Shown: positions 1 to 9,697, counted from the first letter of the stretch. The stretch: 64,000 nt of DNA from JAZDFC01 sp043808235 (GCA_043808235.1 JAZDFC010000095.1:124001-188000); one strand, 5' to 3'. Numbers and translations are program-made. The notes: a model not told the origin generated them from the sequence alone.

Positions 1-157
1 TATTATATCCATCCGCGAAAAAAGAATTCAAAATAATCCTCAAATAAGATATATTTGCCATGGCTCTTTGAAAACACATGATAATTGGAAATAGGAAAGA
101 TTTATATTTCTCATGTTTCACATTTTACATCTTCCATTTACCATTTTACATATTCTT

Positions 158-233
158 GCGCCCGTAGCTTAATGGATAGAGCATTTGACTTCGGATCAAA
201 GGGTTGGGGGTTCGACTCCCTCCGGGCGTACCA
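158..233 (+). tRNA. tRNA-Arg (anticodon TCG)
   Basis: A full cloverleaf can be folded by eye. The acceptor stem GCGCCCG pairs with CGGGCGT (one G-U pair at the end), followed by discriminator A and an encoded CCA at 231-233. The anticodon stem TTTGA/TCAAA (184-188 and 196-200) encloses a seven-base loop with anticodon TCG at 191-193, which reads CGA arginine codons. The T arm is five pairs (one G-U) around TTCGACT. Arginine tRNAs with a first-position A are the usual TadA substrate; this one has T there, so the neighbouring tadA is not expected to act on it. Confidence 0.95.
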
Positions 234-362
234 AATAAAATTGCAGATTTTAGATTGTGGAATGTCAACTCTTCGAATAGTCATTAAGCTGTTACAATCC
301 GGAATCTGCAATTTGAGCTGTATTAAATCTGCACTCTTAAACCAACAATTCGAAATTAATTT

Positions 363-845
363 ATGTTATTCGACGAACAAGTATATAGATTTATGTTTGC
401 CGCTTTAGCCGAGGCTGAAAAGGCTCTCGAAATAGATGAGGTACCGATTGGGGCAGTCGTCGTTCATGAAAACAAAATAATCGGCAAGGGATTTAACCAG
501 ACAGAGCTGCTTAAGGATTCAGCCGCACATGCTGAGATGCTTGCAATTACAGCCGCATCGAATCATCTTCAAAATAAATTGCTTGAAAATTGTACATTAT
601 ATGTAACCGCAGAACCATGTTTGATGTGTGCAGGGGCAATATTATTATCCCGGATTCCTATCGTTTACTTCGGCGCTCACGAGCCAAAATTCGGCGCAGC
701 GGGATCAATTTTTAACGTACTTGAAAGCGGTAAGTATAATCATTCGGTGAAGGTTTATTCGGGAATTTACGCTCAAGAGAGTCAATTCATGTTGAAAAAC
801 TTTTTTGAAAATAAACGAATTCCGAACCCTGACAAACAAAATTAA
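363..845 (+). CDS. tadA: tRNA-specific adenosine deaminase TadA
   Basis: This 160-residue protein is the normal length for TadA, the zinc enzyme that converts the wobble adenosine of tRNA-Arg(ACG) to inosine. The cytidine/deoxycytidylate deaminase signature is complete: HAE near residues 57-59 (zinc ligand plus proton-shuttle glutamate) and PCLMC near residues 85-89 (the other two zinc ligands). The tail FFENKRIPNP fits the family. The ATG at 363 has no strong Shine-Dalgarno sequence but leaves a family-typical N terminus. A related deaminase fold (guanine deaminase) is possible, but the length and motif spacing favour TadA. It lies 46 bases before adk, on the same strand. Confidence 0.93.
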   Translation: MLFDEQVYRFMFAALAEAEKALEIDEVPIGAVVVHENKIIGKGFNQTELLKDSAAHAEMLAITAASNHLQNKLLENCTLYVTAEPCLMCAGAILLSRIPIVYFGAHEPKFGAAGSIFNVLESGKYNHSVKVYSGIYAQESQFMLKNFFENKRIPNPDKQN

Positions 846-891
846 TTATTAAATTTGACTAAGATTTTATAACATTTATGGCGATAACTTA

Positions 892-1548
892 ATGGAAAAA
901 TTACCTCTTATTATTTTTGGTGCGCCCGGCGTTGGGAAAGGCACACAAGCTAAAATTATAGCAGAGAAACTAAACCTATTCCACATTTCTACAGGCGATA
1001 TTCTTAGAAGAGCAGTTGGTAACAAAACCGAGATGGGGATGAAGGCTCAATCATATATGGATAAAGGTGAACTCGTCCCCGATGAAATTATGGCCGGAAT
1101 TATTAAAGATGCTTTGAATGATAAAAGTGCCGAACATGGATTCATATTAGATGGATTTCCAAGAAACGTTGACCAAGCCGAACTGCTTGATAAAACATTC
1201 GCTCAAACAGAAATTAGTCACCCCATGGTAATTTCACTCGACGCCGATGATGAGGTAATTATCGGAAGATTATCACAGCGAAGACAGTGCAGTTCTTGCA
1301 GTAATATTGTTAGTTTAGCATTGCTCGAAGATAAATCCAAATGCCCCATATGCGGTGCTGAAAATAGTTTTATTAAAAGAAGAGACGATGAGGAAGGCGT
1401 TATCAGAAACCGTCTTAGAGTATTCCACGAACAAACTACACCTGTTCTGGAATTTTATAAGAAAAAGTGTGATGTTATTTTTGTTGACGGTACTGCCGAA
1501 ATTGACGTTGTTACCGATTCGATTTTGAAAGCGATTACAATTAAGTAG
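892..1548 (+). CDS. adk: Adenylate kinase
   Basis: Adenylate kinase catalyses ATP + AMP to 2 ADP in the cytoplasm. The P-loop GAPGVGKGTQAK is at residues 10-21, the AMP-binding segment follows (STGDILRR), and the DGFPRNVDQA motif is present near residue 86. The LID carries two Cys-X2-Cys pairs (CSSC and CPIC, about residues 131-151), the structural zinc site found in the long-form enzymes of many bacteria. The length of 218 residues is normal. Its last eight bases overlap the end of the convergent ftsE-like gene, so the two transcripts meet tail to tail without spacer. Confidence 0.97.
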   Translation: MEKLPLIIFGAPGVGKGTQAKIIAEKLNLFHISTGDILRRAVGNKTEMGMKAQSYMDKGELVPDEIMAGIIKDALNDKSAEHGFILDGFPRNVDQAELLDKTFAQTEISHPMVISLDADDEVIIGRLSQRRQCSSCSNIVSLALLEDKSKCPICGAENSFIKRRDDEEGVIRNRLRVFHEQTTPVLEFYKKKCDVIFVDGTAEIDVVTDSILKAITIK

Positions 1549-2215
1549 TCTTTTTCTTAAAGACTACTTTTACCGCTTTACCATCAACAAGTTTGATGAT
1601 TCTATGGTTTGTTTGTTTCACCAATTCATAATTATGTGTTGCAAAAATTACAGATGTTCCCCTTTCATTAATCTTCTTCAGATTATCAAGTATTTCTTTT
1701 GATGTATCCGGATCGAGATTCCCGGTTGGTTCATCTGCTAAAATTATCGAAGGATCGTTAAGCATTGCCCTTGCAATAGCGACTCTCTGTTGCTCGCCAC
1801 CGGACAATTGATGAGGCATATTTTTTTGTTTGTGCGAAAGTCCGACATCCGATAAAACATGATAAATTTTTCTTTTAATCTGGCTGCGTGGAGTTCCGGT
1901 TACTTCAAGAACAAACGCGAGGTTATCATAAACGTTGCGATCCTTCAACAGCTTAAAATCCTGAAATACTATTCCTACACTTCTTCGTAAGAAAGGCAGC
2001 GATTTGGGTTTGATAGTATCGCTGTTATATTCACCTATTTTTACATATCCCGATTGAGGCAACAGATTCATGTAAACCAATTGTAATAATGTTGTTTTAC
2101 CTGAACCGCTTTGTCCAATTAAAAAAACAAATTCGCCCTGGTCAACTTCCAAATTAAGTTCTGTAAATACAGACTGGTTAGGATATTTGAAAGCAACATC
2201 TTTGAATATAAGCAT
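1541..2215 (-). CDS. ftsE: FtsE-like ABC transporter ATPase
   Basis: A 224-residue ABC ATPase of the FtsE/LolD size class. It shows Walker A GQSGSGKTT, the signature LSGGEQQRVAIARA, Walker B IILADEPTGNLD and the H-loop FATHNYE. FtsE works with the membrane protein FtsX to control peptidoglycan hydrolases at the division site; the PQSGYVKIG and GIVFQDFKLL segments are FtsE-like. A TTG lies one codon upstream, but ATG at 2215 is preferred because it forms a TGATG coupling with the stop of the methyltransferase gene. No ftsX is adjacent, so the name rests on sequence resemblance alone; a LolD-type ATPase is the alternative. Confidence 0.8.
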   Translation of the reverse strand: MLIFKDVAFKYPNQSVFTELNLEVDQGEFVFLIGQSGSGKTTLLQLVYMNLLPQSGYVKIGEYNSDTIKPKSLPFLRRSVGIVFQDFKLLKDRNVYDNLAFVLEVTGTPRSQIKRKIYHVLSDVGLSHKQKNMPHQLSGGEQQRVAIARAMLNDPSIILADEPTGNLDPDTSKEILDNLKKINERGTSVIFATHNYELVKQTNHRIIKLVDGKAVKVVFKKKTT

Positions 2216-2940
2216 CAATTCTTCCTCTTTCTTATTATGAACTGCGCTCTGTCCGACTTTCCGTGTGCATTATCAAATGTGAACGCATTGAAACATTCGG
2301 ACACATACAAATTTGTTTTTTCTACTACATCAAAGTATTCAAAGAAATCAAAAATTTTTTGCGCATGCGTTTCTTCAATAATTTCACCCGATTCGAGTTT
2401 TACTTTGAAGTAATTGAAATGAATTTTTTCTTGCTCATCAAAATGACTTTTTTGCGAATATTTAATTCCGTTATGAATCCCCTTCCTATTTAGATGCCGT
2501 AAATTTTTTTTACTGTTAGTTATTAAACTCACATCGAAAGTGAGAATTCCATTGTCAGTCAATAATGGTTCGATATTCGAAAAAAATCTATACAGCATTT
2601 CCATATTCAATAAATAATTCACGCTGTCAAAAGTACTATAAATAAAACTAAATTTCTTTTTGATTGGCAGATTTGTCATATCCGCACAGATTTTTAGAAG
2701 TGATTCGGAAGTAAATTCTCTGAGCATTTCTTTCGACACATCGACTACGACAATATTTTTAAAATGTTGAGAGAGATGCTTTGCCACATTGCAGGTACCC
2801 GCTCCTATCTCTAGAATGGATTCTGCCTTTATTCCAAAATACGTATAGATGGAATAAATATAATCCGCCCAGTCTTTATAATCTATAAAGCGCATGAGAT
2901 GATCGTAGATCCGTGAGATTAGCGAGTATGGCTTAACCAT
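2215..2940 (-). CDS. Class I SAM-dependent methyltransferase
   Basis: The protein has a Rossmann-type S-adenosylmethionine site: ILEIGAG at residues 42-48, then VVDVSKEML as the acidic end of strand two, and ADMTNLP as the next motif. This is the standard layout of small-molecule class I methyltransferases; the substrate cannot be told. The opening YSLISRIYDHLM is typical of the family, which supports ATG at 2940 (241 residues, 8-base overlap with pdxA). A GTG at 2994 would add 18 residues and overlap pdxA by 62 bases, which looks less likely. Translationally coupled to the ftsE-like gene downstream. Confidence 0.75.
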   Translation of the reverse strand: MVKPYSLISRIYDHLMRFIDYKDWADYIYSIYTYFGIKAESILEIGAGTCNVAKHLSQHFKNIVVVDVSKEMLREFTSESLLKICADMTNLPIKKKFSFIYSTFDSVNYLLNMEMLYRFFSNIEPLLTDNGILTFDVSLITNSKKNLRHLNRKGIHNGIKYSQKSHFDEQEKIHFNYFKVKLESGEIIEETHAQKIFDFFEYFDVVEKTNLYVSECFNAFTFDNAHGKSDRAQFIIRKRKN

Positions 2941-3934
2941 ATATGGAAAAACTTTTTCTATTCTGTAAAATCCTTTCGGCAAAATTGAATGCACTAATAA
3001 TGCTTCCCGGATGAGCTATCATTTCCCCCGCAATATCAAACGCAGTTCCATGATCGGGCGATGTTCGAATTATTGGTAAGCCTGCAGTATAATTTACTCC
3101 CTCATCGAAACTCATCATCTTAAAGGGTATGAGAATTTGGTCGTGATACATACCGAGCGTTAAGTCATATTTTCGATACATTTTAGTGGCAAAGTACGCA
3201 TCCGGTGAAAACGGGCCGACTAATTTTTGATCTATCATGGATGCAATAATCGGTTTGATAACTCTTTCTTCTTCCATTCCGATCCTTCCATTTTCACCAG
3301 CATGTGGATTTAATCCGAGCACTGCAATTTTTGGTGATGTTATGCCGAAATCAGATCGAAGACTTTTTAGAGCGACATTAATCGATTGTTTCAATCTATT
3401 CCGAGTTAATAAGGAAGCGATTTTTTTAATAGGCTCGTGAATAGTTACTAATCCCATTTTATATTTACGCGATAGAAACATCATCATAAATTTTTCTGTT
3501 CCGCACCATTCCGCAAGCATTTCCGAATGACCCGGATATTTTATTCCGGCCAATTCAAATGCATGTTTCGAAATCGGCGCAGTAATCATCGCACCATTTC
3601 CGTGTAACTGGTTGGTTAATATATTATATGCGGTTTCAATGGCTATGAATGAAGCTTCGCCAGATTGATAAGTAGGGTTGCCTAATAAGAATTTATTTTT
3701 CTCCGGACTAATAATGCATACTTCCGGACTATCAATCGAATGTTGATTGAATTTATTAAATACTTCGAACGGGAAAGTGAGAGAGAGTCGTTTGTAATAG
3801 TACTCGAAGACGTTACTGGAGCAAATAAAAAATAATTTTCTTTTATGAGGAGAATAAATTTTGTTGATACATTTCAGCGATATCTCCGGCCCGATACCGT
3901 TAATATCACCGCAGGTAAAAATGAAATTATTCAT
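2933..3934 (-). CDS. pdxA: 4-hydroxythreonine-4-phosphate dehydrogenase PdxA
   Basis: PdxA oxidises 4-phosphohydroxy-L-threonine in the DXP-dependent route to pyridoxal 5'-phosphate. The N-terminal CGDINGIGPEI matches the family's GDPxGIGPE. ITAPISKHAF, YPGHSEMLAEW (metal-binding histidine), LNPHAGENG and the second histidine in GMYHDQILIPFK are all present, as is the C-terminal SPDHGTAFDIAG. The length of 333 residues is normal. It overlaps the GWxTD gene by 8 bases and the methyltransferase by 8. No pdxJ is in the window. Confidence 0.94.
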   Translation of the reverse strand: MNNFIFTCGDINGIGPEISLKCINKIYSPHKRKLFFICSSNVFEYYYKRLSLTFPFEVFNKFNQHSIDSPEVCIISPEKNKFLLGNPTYQSGEASFIAIETAYNILTNQLHGNGAMITAPISKHAFELAGIKYPGHSEMLAEWCGTEKFMMMFLSRKYKMGLVTIHEPIKKIASLLTRNRLKQSINVALKSLRSDFGITSPKIAVLGLNPHAGENGRIGMEEERVIKPIIASMIDQKLVGPFSPDAYFATKMYRKYDLTLGMYHDQILIPFKMMSFDEGVNYTAGLPIIRTSPDHGTAFDIAGEMIAHPGSIISAFNFAERILQNRKSFSIYG

Positions 3935-5261
3935 TCCGGACTAAAATAAAATTTCCTAATCCTGTGTTATCTGCAAAAATAAATTGCTTATTTATTTTTT
4001 CGTACTTCCAAATTTCCAATATATTATCCTTATCAGAATAATTCCTCTCAATTGAATCCGGTTCGCCGAATTTTATTAGTATCTCTCCTCTATCCGTATC
4101 GGCTCCCATTTTATTATCAGTAGTTTGAAATCGAAGATTTGCATCATCGATGCGCCGATAAAATTCATTCATTAATTCGTTAAATGCTGTTTCATTAACC
4201 GGATCTTTGCTCTTCCAATATTTAAATAATTCTTCAGCATAAACTTCCGTATCATTCGAAAGCAATGAATCAACGGTCTTTTTATTCTCGATGATTCTCA
4301 ATCTCTCAATTGCAAATTCCGGATTCATAAGCGACCTTGGTTTATCAATCCAACGAACATCAAAAAAATACTCGTACTCTTTGTCTCCCTCTTTCACAAT
4401 AAGTTTGGCCGGACCTTCCTCTAATATATTCGAGACATTATCAATAACTATCATTTCGGAATTGATATCGCCATTCGGCTTCAGAATGATATTTCCGGAA
4501 CATTTGGTAGGAGTTGCTAATTTCGAAATAGCTGGTGCAATGTTTTTCTCAAATATCGTTTTTTCTTTTTGCACAAATTTTACCAGCGCTTCTTTTATCG
4601 CTGTATCGCGTATTTGTAATAGAATGGAATAATCATCGGGTGAAAATGGTATTGAGTTGCTGTGGTTAACCAATCTATATAATGAGTCCTTATTGCATAT
4701 AACTTTTCCCTGATACACAATGAACGGAGAGAGAATCTTTGTTCTGTATTCTTCTTCAATTTTAATATCAAATTTTTCTAATTGAATTGAGACTTGAGTG
4801 TTTTGGATTTCAAGCTCAGGCTGAATTGTGTATGTACCCTTTTTCAATTCAAATTCGATTAAACCTTCCAAAGAATGATTTTTGGAATTCGTCAATTCGT
4901 AATCGGTTATAGAAATGGTATCCGTACATGTTTCCCTTGCTATGATTTGCTCATCGTTGAATACATTAAAAGAAACTGAAACAGAACCGGTGTAATGGCT
5001 ATTGGATTTAACAAATACCAAATTATTGTAAGGAATTTTGTAAGAAATAAACAGTTTGGATGTCGAATCGCCGGGGAAGATATGATGTTCGAAAATGATG
5101 GGTTTAAACAAACCCTGCTCCGCTCTCATTTCTTTATCTCTGTGAGGTTGCGCGAAGCAGGAAATAGTATTTATAAACAGGCTAAATAGAAAATATGAGA
5201 ACAATAAAGCGAACTTTATTCTTGACTGCGTGTTTATATTCTCAGAATAATTTTTTAACAT
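3927..5261 (-). CDS. Exported GWxTD-domain protein
   Basis: A 444-residue protein with an N-terminal hydrophobic signal (FALLFSYFLFSLFINTISC) and a C-terminal GWxTD domain. The last about 120 residues contain YWKSKDP, an NEFYRRIDDANLRF segment and DRGEILIKFGEPDSIE, the hallmark of this domain (its WxxxDP and RGxxYIxFGxPD elements). The domain is known mainly from Bacteroidetes, Chlorobi, Acidobacteria and related groups; its function is not established. The central region looks beta-rich. ATG at 5261 is preferred over a GTG six bases upstream. It sits between rho and pdxA, which does not suggest a role. Confidence 0.82.
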   Translation of the reverse strand: MLKNYSENINTQSRIKFALLFSYFLFSLFINTISCFAQPHRDKEMRAEQGLFKPIIFEHHIFPGDSTSKLFISYKIPYNNLVFVKSNSHYTGSVSVSFNVFNDEQIIARETCTDTISITDYELTNSKNHSLEGLIEFELKKGTYTIQPELEIQNTQVSIQLEKFDIKIEEEYRTKILSPFIVYQGKVICNKDSLYRLVNHSNSIPFSPDDYSILLQIRDTAIKEALVKFVQKEKTIFEKNIAPAISKLATPTKCSGNIILKPNGDINSEMIVIDNVSNILEEGPAKLIVKEGDKEYEYFFDVRWIDKPRSLMNPEFAIERLRIIENKKTVDSLLSNDTEVYAEELFKYWKSKDPVNETAFNELMNEFYRRIDDANLRFQTTDNKMGADTDRGEILIKFGEPDSIERNYSDKDNILEIWKYEKINKQFIFADNTGLGNFILVRNE

Positions 5262-5273
5262 GCACACAATATT

Positions 5274-6527
5274 CTATTGATTCATACTATCTAAAAATTC
5301 TTTATTGTTTTTTGTTCCTCTCATTTTATCAAGAATAAAATCCATAGCTTCAATGGAATCGTATTCACTTAGGAGTTTCCTTAGAATCCATACTTTATTT
5401 AACTCCTCTTCGGTTAGGAGAAGCTCTTCTTTTCTTGTACTGGATCTGTTTACATTTATCGCCGGGAAAATTCGTCTATCCGCGAGATCGCGGTCAAGAA
5501 CAAGTTCACTGTTACCCGTACCTTTAAATTCTTCGAAAATAACTTCATCCATTCTGCTACCGGTATCTACAAGTGCAGTTCCGATGATTGTTAAACTTCC
5601 GCCGTCTTCGATATTTCTTGCAGCGCCGAAGAATCTCTTTGGTTTGTGCAAAGCATTTGAATCCACACCGCCCGAAAGTATTCTGCCGCTATGCGGTATT
5701 ACGGTGTTGTGCGCTCGTGCAAGCCTTGTAATACTATCGAGTAAAATAACTACATCATCGCCGGCTTCAACCATTCTTTTAGCTTTTTCAATAACCATAT
5801 TCGCAACTTGTACGTGGCGTTCAGCAGGTTCATCGAATGTGGAACTTAAAACTTCAGCTTGAACCGACCTTTGCATATCGGTTACTTCTTCAGGTCTTTC
5901 ATCAATTAACAAAATAATTAATTTTATTTCGGGATGGTTTCTGGTTATCGAGTTCGCAATTTTTTGGAGTAATATTGTTTTTCCGCTTTTCGGTGGAGAA
6001 ACAATCATTCCTCTTTGACCTTTACCAATTGGTGAAAGTAAATCCATAATTCTCATGGAATATTCACCAGGGGCAGATTCCAGTTTAATTCTCCTTGTAG
6101 GATAAACCGGTGTAAGATTATCGAACAAGGTTCGTTCGCGAATTGCTTCTGGATCCTTTCCGTTAACAGCCTCAACCCTTAGAAGAGCGAAAAATCTTTC
6201 ACCTTCTTTCGGAGGTCTTACCTGTCCACTCACATAATCGCCGGTTCTTAAATTAAACCGTTTTATTTGTGAAGGTGAAACATATATATCATCCGGAGAA
6301 GGCAGATAATTATAATCCGCTGACCGTAAAAACCCATATCCGTCGGCTAAAACTTCCAGCACACCTTTCGAAAAAGTTAAACCATCTTTCTGAGTTTGCG
6401 CTTCGAGTATTTTGAAAATGAGTTCTTGTTTCCGGTAATCACTGTAACCGGAAAGATCTAAGTCCTTTGCGATTTGATAGAGATCAACAATTTTCTTAGA
6501 CTGGAGTTCTGAAATATCCATTGGCAT
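5274..6527 (-). CDS. rho: Transcription termination factor Rho
   Basis: Rho is a hexameric RNA-dependent ATPase that ends transcription at unstructured C-rich RNA. The N-terminal Rho domain and the RNA-binding cold-shock-like domain (GYGFLRS, DDIYVSPSQIKRFNLRTGD) occupy about residues 1-125. The RecA-like ATPase follows, with Walker A PPKSGKTIL, the catalytic DERPEEVTDM, Walker B VVILLDSITRLARA, and the Q/R-loop region with GGVDSNAL. The length of 417 residues is normal, without the long N-terminal insertion of some Bacteroidetes. An AGGAAG ribosome site precedes ATG 6527. A 144-base AT-rich leader separates it from folC and probably holds its own promoter. Confidence 0.98.
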   Translation of the reverse strand: MPMDISELQSKKIVDLYQIAKDLDLSGYSDYRKQELIFKILEAQTQKDGLTFSKGVLEVLADGYGFLRSADYNYLPSPDDIYVSPSQIKRFNLRTGDYVSGQVRPPKEGERFFALLRVEAVNGKDPEAIRERTLFDNLTPVYPTRRIKLESAPGEYSMRIMDLLSPIGKGQRGMIVSPPKSGKTILLQKIANSITRNHPEIKLIILLIDERPEEVTDMQRSVQAEVLSSTFDEPAERHVQVANMVIEKAKRMVEAGDDVVILLDSITRLARAHNTVIPHSGRILSGGVDSNALHKPKRFFGAARNIEDGGSLTIIGTALVDTGSRMDEVIFEEFKGTGNSELVLDRDLADRRIFPAINVNRSSTRKEELLLTEEELNKVWILRKLLSEYDSIEAMDFILDKMRGTKNNKEFLDSMNQ

Positions 6528-6671
6528 GTTTACTTCCTAATATTGATTAGTATATATTTTTTTATGATTTTATTTATCAAAAGAAGAATTCGGGGACTAC
6601 TTAATTATTTGAAAAATATTGAACTATTAGTACTTGTCGAAAGGAACAAGAGGTTCATAAGAAAATTAGTT

Positions 6672-7952
6672 TTATTGAGTAAAAATGTCAAGAGTTTTTT
6701 CCGTCATTATTCTATCTTTAATTTTGCCCAATAAATACATACTCCCGAGCACTACCAGGCACCCGTCCGGTTTACTGAGATAAAAATCGGTTATTAATTG
6801 AACAGGATCGTCACATCGTTCAGTAATGATGCTCTGTTCATGGGCTACGGCCAATAATTCCTCTATACTAAAGGCTCTTTCGTTTTCGAATGAGGTCAAA
6901 TATATTTTATTAAAATACTTATTTAGAAGGTTCAGCATGCCGGCAGCATCTTTGTCATTTTTGATACCTATTAATAGATTGGTTTCTGCGTATCTCCTAT
7001 ATTCCTTCTCAAATTCTTTCGTGAATACTTCTACACCTTCCGAATTATGCGCTGAATCGAAGATAATCATCGGTTCTTTATTTACCCGTTCATACCTGCA
7101 TTGAATGCCGGTATTCTTAATTACGTTTTGGATCCCTTTGTTATAGCTTTTCACACTGTCAATATTCAAAGTGTTATTAATCGTAAGAACTGCGAGCGCC
7201 GAGTTATAAAGCTGATGTTCCCCAGGTAGTGGAGTTGAATAAAGGTTATAATCGTTTCTATTCAACCGTACTGAGAGATAACCTTCTTCAGTAACTATAT
7301 AATCCTTCAAATGGAAAATTTCACAATTTCGTTCCTTACTTATCCCTATCAAAACTCTTTCAGCTTGTTGCGGTAATTTTGCTAGATATACTTTTGACCT
7401 ATTTTTAATTATGCCGCCTTTTTCAAAAGCAATTTTCGCAAGTTCATCACCAAGAATGTTTGTATGTTCAAGACTAATAGAAGTTATAACGGAGGCAAGT
7501 GGATTAATGACATTTGTTGCATCCAATCTTCCACCCAATCCTGTCTCAATCACGGCATAATCTATATTATTCTCGTTAAAATATTTGAAAGCCATTGCCG
7601 TAGTCAATTCAAAAAATGTCGGTGAGTGTTCATCTATATAATCATTCAAATCATTCATGAAATCAACAATGTAACCATCTTCAATTTCCTTTCCGTTAAT
7701 TCTGATCCTTTCGTTGAACCGGACAAAATGAGGTGACGTGTACAACCCGGTTTTATATCCCGCTTCGGTTAATATACTTGCAATAAAACTTGATGTGCTT
7801 CCCTTTCCGTTTGAACCTGCAATGTGAATTGTTTTCAAATCTTTGTGAGGATTCCCAATAAAATCCAGCAACCGGATTATATTGTCCAAACCAAGTTTAA
7901 TTCCGAATTGATGCAGTGAATAAAGTTTTTTGAGCGAGAGATCGAGATTCAT
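6672..7952 (-). CDS. folC: Folylpolyglutamate synthase / dihydrofolate synthase
   Basis: FolC adds glutamate to dihydropteroate and to folates. The Mur-ligase-like ATP site is seen as HIAGSNGKGSTSSF near residues 42-55, followed by GLYTSPHFVRFNERI and ETGLGGRLDATN, both highly conserved in the family. DSAHN at about residue 301 begins the C-terminal domain. The length of 426 residues is normal. The start at 7952 is one base from the end of pyrD, so the two are probably co-transcribed. No folP or folB is near. Confidence 0.95.
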   Translation of the reverse strand: MNLDLSLKKLYSLHQFGIKLGLDNIIRLLDFIGNPHKDLKTIHIAGSNGKGSTSSFIASILTEAGYKTGLYTSPHFVRFNERIRINGKEIEDGYIVDFMNDLNDYIDEHSPTFFELTTAMAFKYFNENNIDYAVIETGLGGRLDATNVINPLASVITSISLEHTNILGDELAKIAFEKGGIIKNRSKVYLAKLPQQAERVLIGISKERNCEIFHLKDYIVTEEGYLSVRLNRNDYNLYSTPLPGEHQLYNSALAVLTINNTLNIDSVKSYNKGIQNVIKNTGIQCRYERVNKEPMIIFDSAHNSEGVEVFTKEFEKEYRRYAETNLLIGIKNDKDAAGMLNLLNKYFNKIYLTSFENERAFSIEELLAVAHEQSIITERCDDPVQLITDFYLSKPDGCLVVLGSMYLLGKIKDRIMTEKTLDIFTQ

Positions 7953-7953
7953 T

Positions 7954-8871
7954 TTATAATATATACGATGCCGTCAATTCGGAAATTTTCGATATTCCGG
8001 ATTCAAGGCAGTATTTTTTTAATCCTTCTATTATTTCTAATCCAGCATTAGGATTAATAAAATTGACAGTACCTATCTGGAAAGCTGACGCACCGGCAAT
8101 CATGAATTCGACAGCATCTTTCCAATCCATAATACCTCCAATTCCTATGATAGGTATATCCACGTTGCGGCTTATCTCCAGTACTTTTGCAAGAGCAACC
8201 GGTTTGATAGCCGGTCCGGAGAGTCCGCCGGTTATATTTTTAATTTTAGGTTTGCGCGTTTTGATATCGAACGCAGTACCTACTAAAGTATTAATTGCTG
8301 AGACAGCATCTCCGCCTTCCTTCTTTACAATCTTAGCAAATTCGGAAATGTTGGAAACATTTGGAGAGAGTTTTATTATTACCGGTTTGTTGGTTGCCGC
8401 ACGCACCTTTGAAGTAACTTCGGCAACGGCGTTCAAATCGTGACCGAACATTAATCCGCCTTCTTTTACATTCGGGCATGAAATGTTTATTTCAAAACCT
8501 TTTACCGTATCACAATCATTAAGTGACTTTGTACATTCTACATATTCTTCAATTGTATTCGCAGCGATATTGCAAATTACGGTTGAATGTAGTTTTTCGA
8601 GGAAAGGAATTTTTTCATTGATGAATGCCTCGAGCCCAACGTTTGCCAGCCCGATGGCATTCAACATACCCGATGGAGTTTCAACAATTCGTTGCGGTGG
8701 ATTTCCTTTGCGCGGTTTCAATGAAACGGATTTTGTTACAATCGCTCCTATCTTACTCAGGTCAGTGAAATTGGAAATTTCATTACCGTAACCAACAGTC
8801 CCCGAAGCAAGCATCAACGGATTTTTTAATTCAAGTTTCCCAATTTTTACAGAGAGATCAATACTACTCAT
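7954..8871 (-). CDS. pyrD: Dihydroorotate dehydrogenase B, catalytic subunit
   Basis: This is the FMN subunit of class 1B dihydroorotate dehydrogenase, which makes orotate in pyrimidine synthesis and passes electrons to NAD through PyrK. MLASGTVGYGNE opens the barrel. EINISCPNVKEGG carries the active-site cysteine typical of class 1 enzymes. VIIKLSPNV, AINTLVGTAFD, GGLSGPAIKP and IGIGGIMDW bind FMN. The length of 305 residues is normal. It overlaps pyrK by 4 bases, and this pairing supports the 1B assignment over the quinone-dependent or fumarate-dependent types. Confidence 0.96.
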   Translation of the reverse strand: MSSIDLSVKIGKLELKNPLMLASGTVGYGNEISNFTDLSKIGAIVTKSVSLKPRKGNPPQRIVETPSGMLNAIGLANVGLEAFINEKIPFLEKLHSTVICNIAANTIEEYVECTKSLNDCDTVKGFEINISCPNVKEGGLMFGHDLNAVAEVTSKVRAATNKPVIIKLSPNVSNISEFAKIVKKEGGDAVSAINTLVGTAFDIKTRKPKIKNITGGLSGPAIKPVALAKVLEISRNVDIPIIGIGGIMDWKDAVEFMIAGASAFQIGTVNFINPNAGLEIIEGLKKYCLESGISKISELTASYIL

Positions 8872-9626
8872 AATATTACATCCTTCGCATTGAATATGGG
8901 TCCGTCTTTACATACTAATAAATATTTATCTTTATCTGAAGATTCGATTGCGCATCCCTGGCAAATTCCAAATCCGCAGGCCATAGCACACTCGGTTGAA
9001 ATCTGGCAGTCAATATCATTCTTTATACAAAACTCTTGCAATGTTTTTAGCATTGCGTTAGGACCACAGGCAAATACTCTAATTTTTATATTTTCAAATC
9101 GTTTGAATTCCGATTCAAATAGCGCTACTACATTTCCTTTGAATCCCATCGATCCGTCATCAGTTGCAATATATACATTTTCCAATCCGTAGGTAATTAC
9201 TTCCTTTTGGGATCTGCCTCCCACGAATGAAAATATTTTTTTCTCTGCTTTCAATCTTTTTGTAAGAAAAGGAAACGGCGCTGAACCCATCCCGCCTGCA
9301 ATGATAATTGCTGTATTATAATCTCCATCCACCGAAAATCCATTACCAAGAGGACCAAGTATGTCGAGCAAGTCGCCTTTCCTTTTTTGTGCTATCTGCT
9401 TTGTACCCTCACCGTGAACGTTGAACATAAAGTAAATATAATTATCATCAACATCACAAATACTGAAAGGTCTGCGGAGCAACGGAAAGTTGGTTTCGGA
9501 TACTTTTATATTACAAAACTGACCCGGTTTGAGCTGGCTTGCGTGTTCCCGGCATAATATTTTTAATAAATATATTCCGCTTTGCAATTGCTGGATTGAA
9601 TCGACGTGAGCTTTAATTATCTGCAA
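8868..9626 (-). CDS. pyrK: Dihydroorotate dehydrogenase B, electron transfer subunit
   Basis: PyrK holds FAD and a [2Fe-2S] cluster and links PyrD to NAD. The flavodoxin-reductase-like front shows PLLRRPFSICDV (FAD site) and GPLGNGF, then AIIIAGGMGSAPF (nucleotide site). The C-terminal CAMACGFGICQGC plus a cysteine in LLVCKDG supplies the four cluster ligands. The length of 252 residues is normal. The start is a TTG at 9626 preceded by an AAAGAAAGA stretch; no ATG is suitably placed. Confidence 0.95.
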   Translation of the reverse strand: MQIIKAHVDSIQQLQSGIYLLKILCREHASQLKPGQFCNIKVSETNFPLLRRPFSICDVDDNYIYFMFNVHGEGTKQIAQKRKGDLLDILGPLGNGFSVDGDYNTAIIIAGGMGSAPFPFLTKRLKAEKKIFSFVGGRSQKEVITYGLENVYIATDDGSMGFKGNVVALFESEFKRFENIKIRVFACGPNAMLKTLQEFCIKNDIDCQISTECAMACGFGICQGCAIESSDKDKYLLVCKDGPIFNAKDVIL

Positions 9627-9697
9627 ATTCTTTCTTTAATAATTTGAAAAATCGGTTCGAAATTTAACGATAGGTCTTTTATTGTCAAATATAGTTA

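Noticed and set aside
85..408. Open reading frame of 107 codons on the plus strand
   Set aside because: It runs through the tRNA-Arg gene and into tadA; the product has no family resemblance and the tRNA explains the sequence.
5305..5862. 185-codon reading frame antisense to rho
   Set aside because: It mirrors the highly conserved rho ATPase region on the other strand; low-complexity serine/leucine-rich translation typical of antisense shadows.
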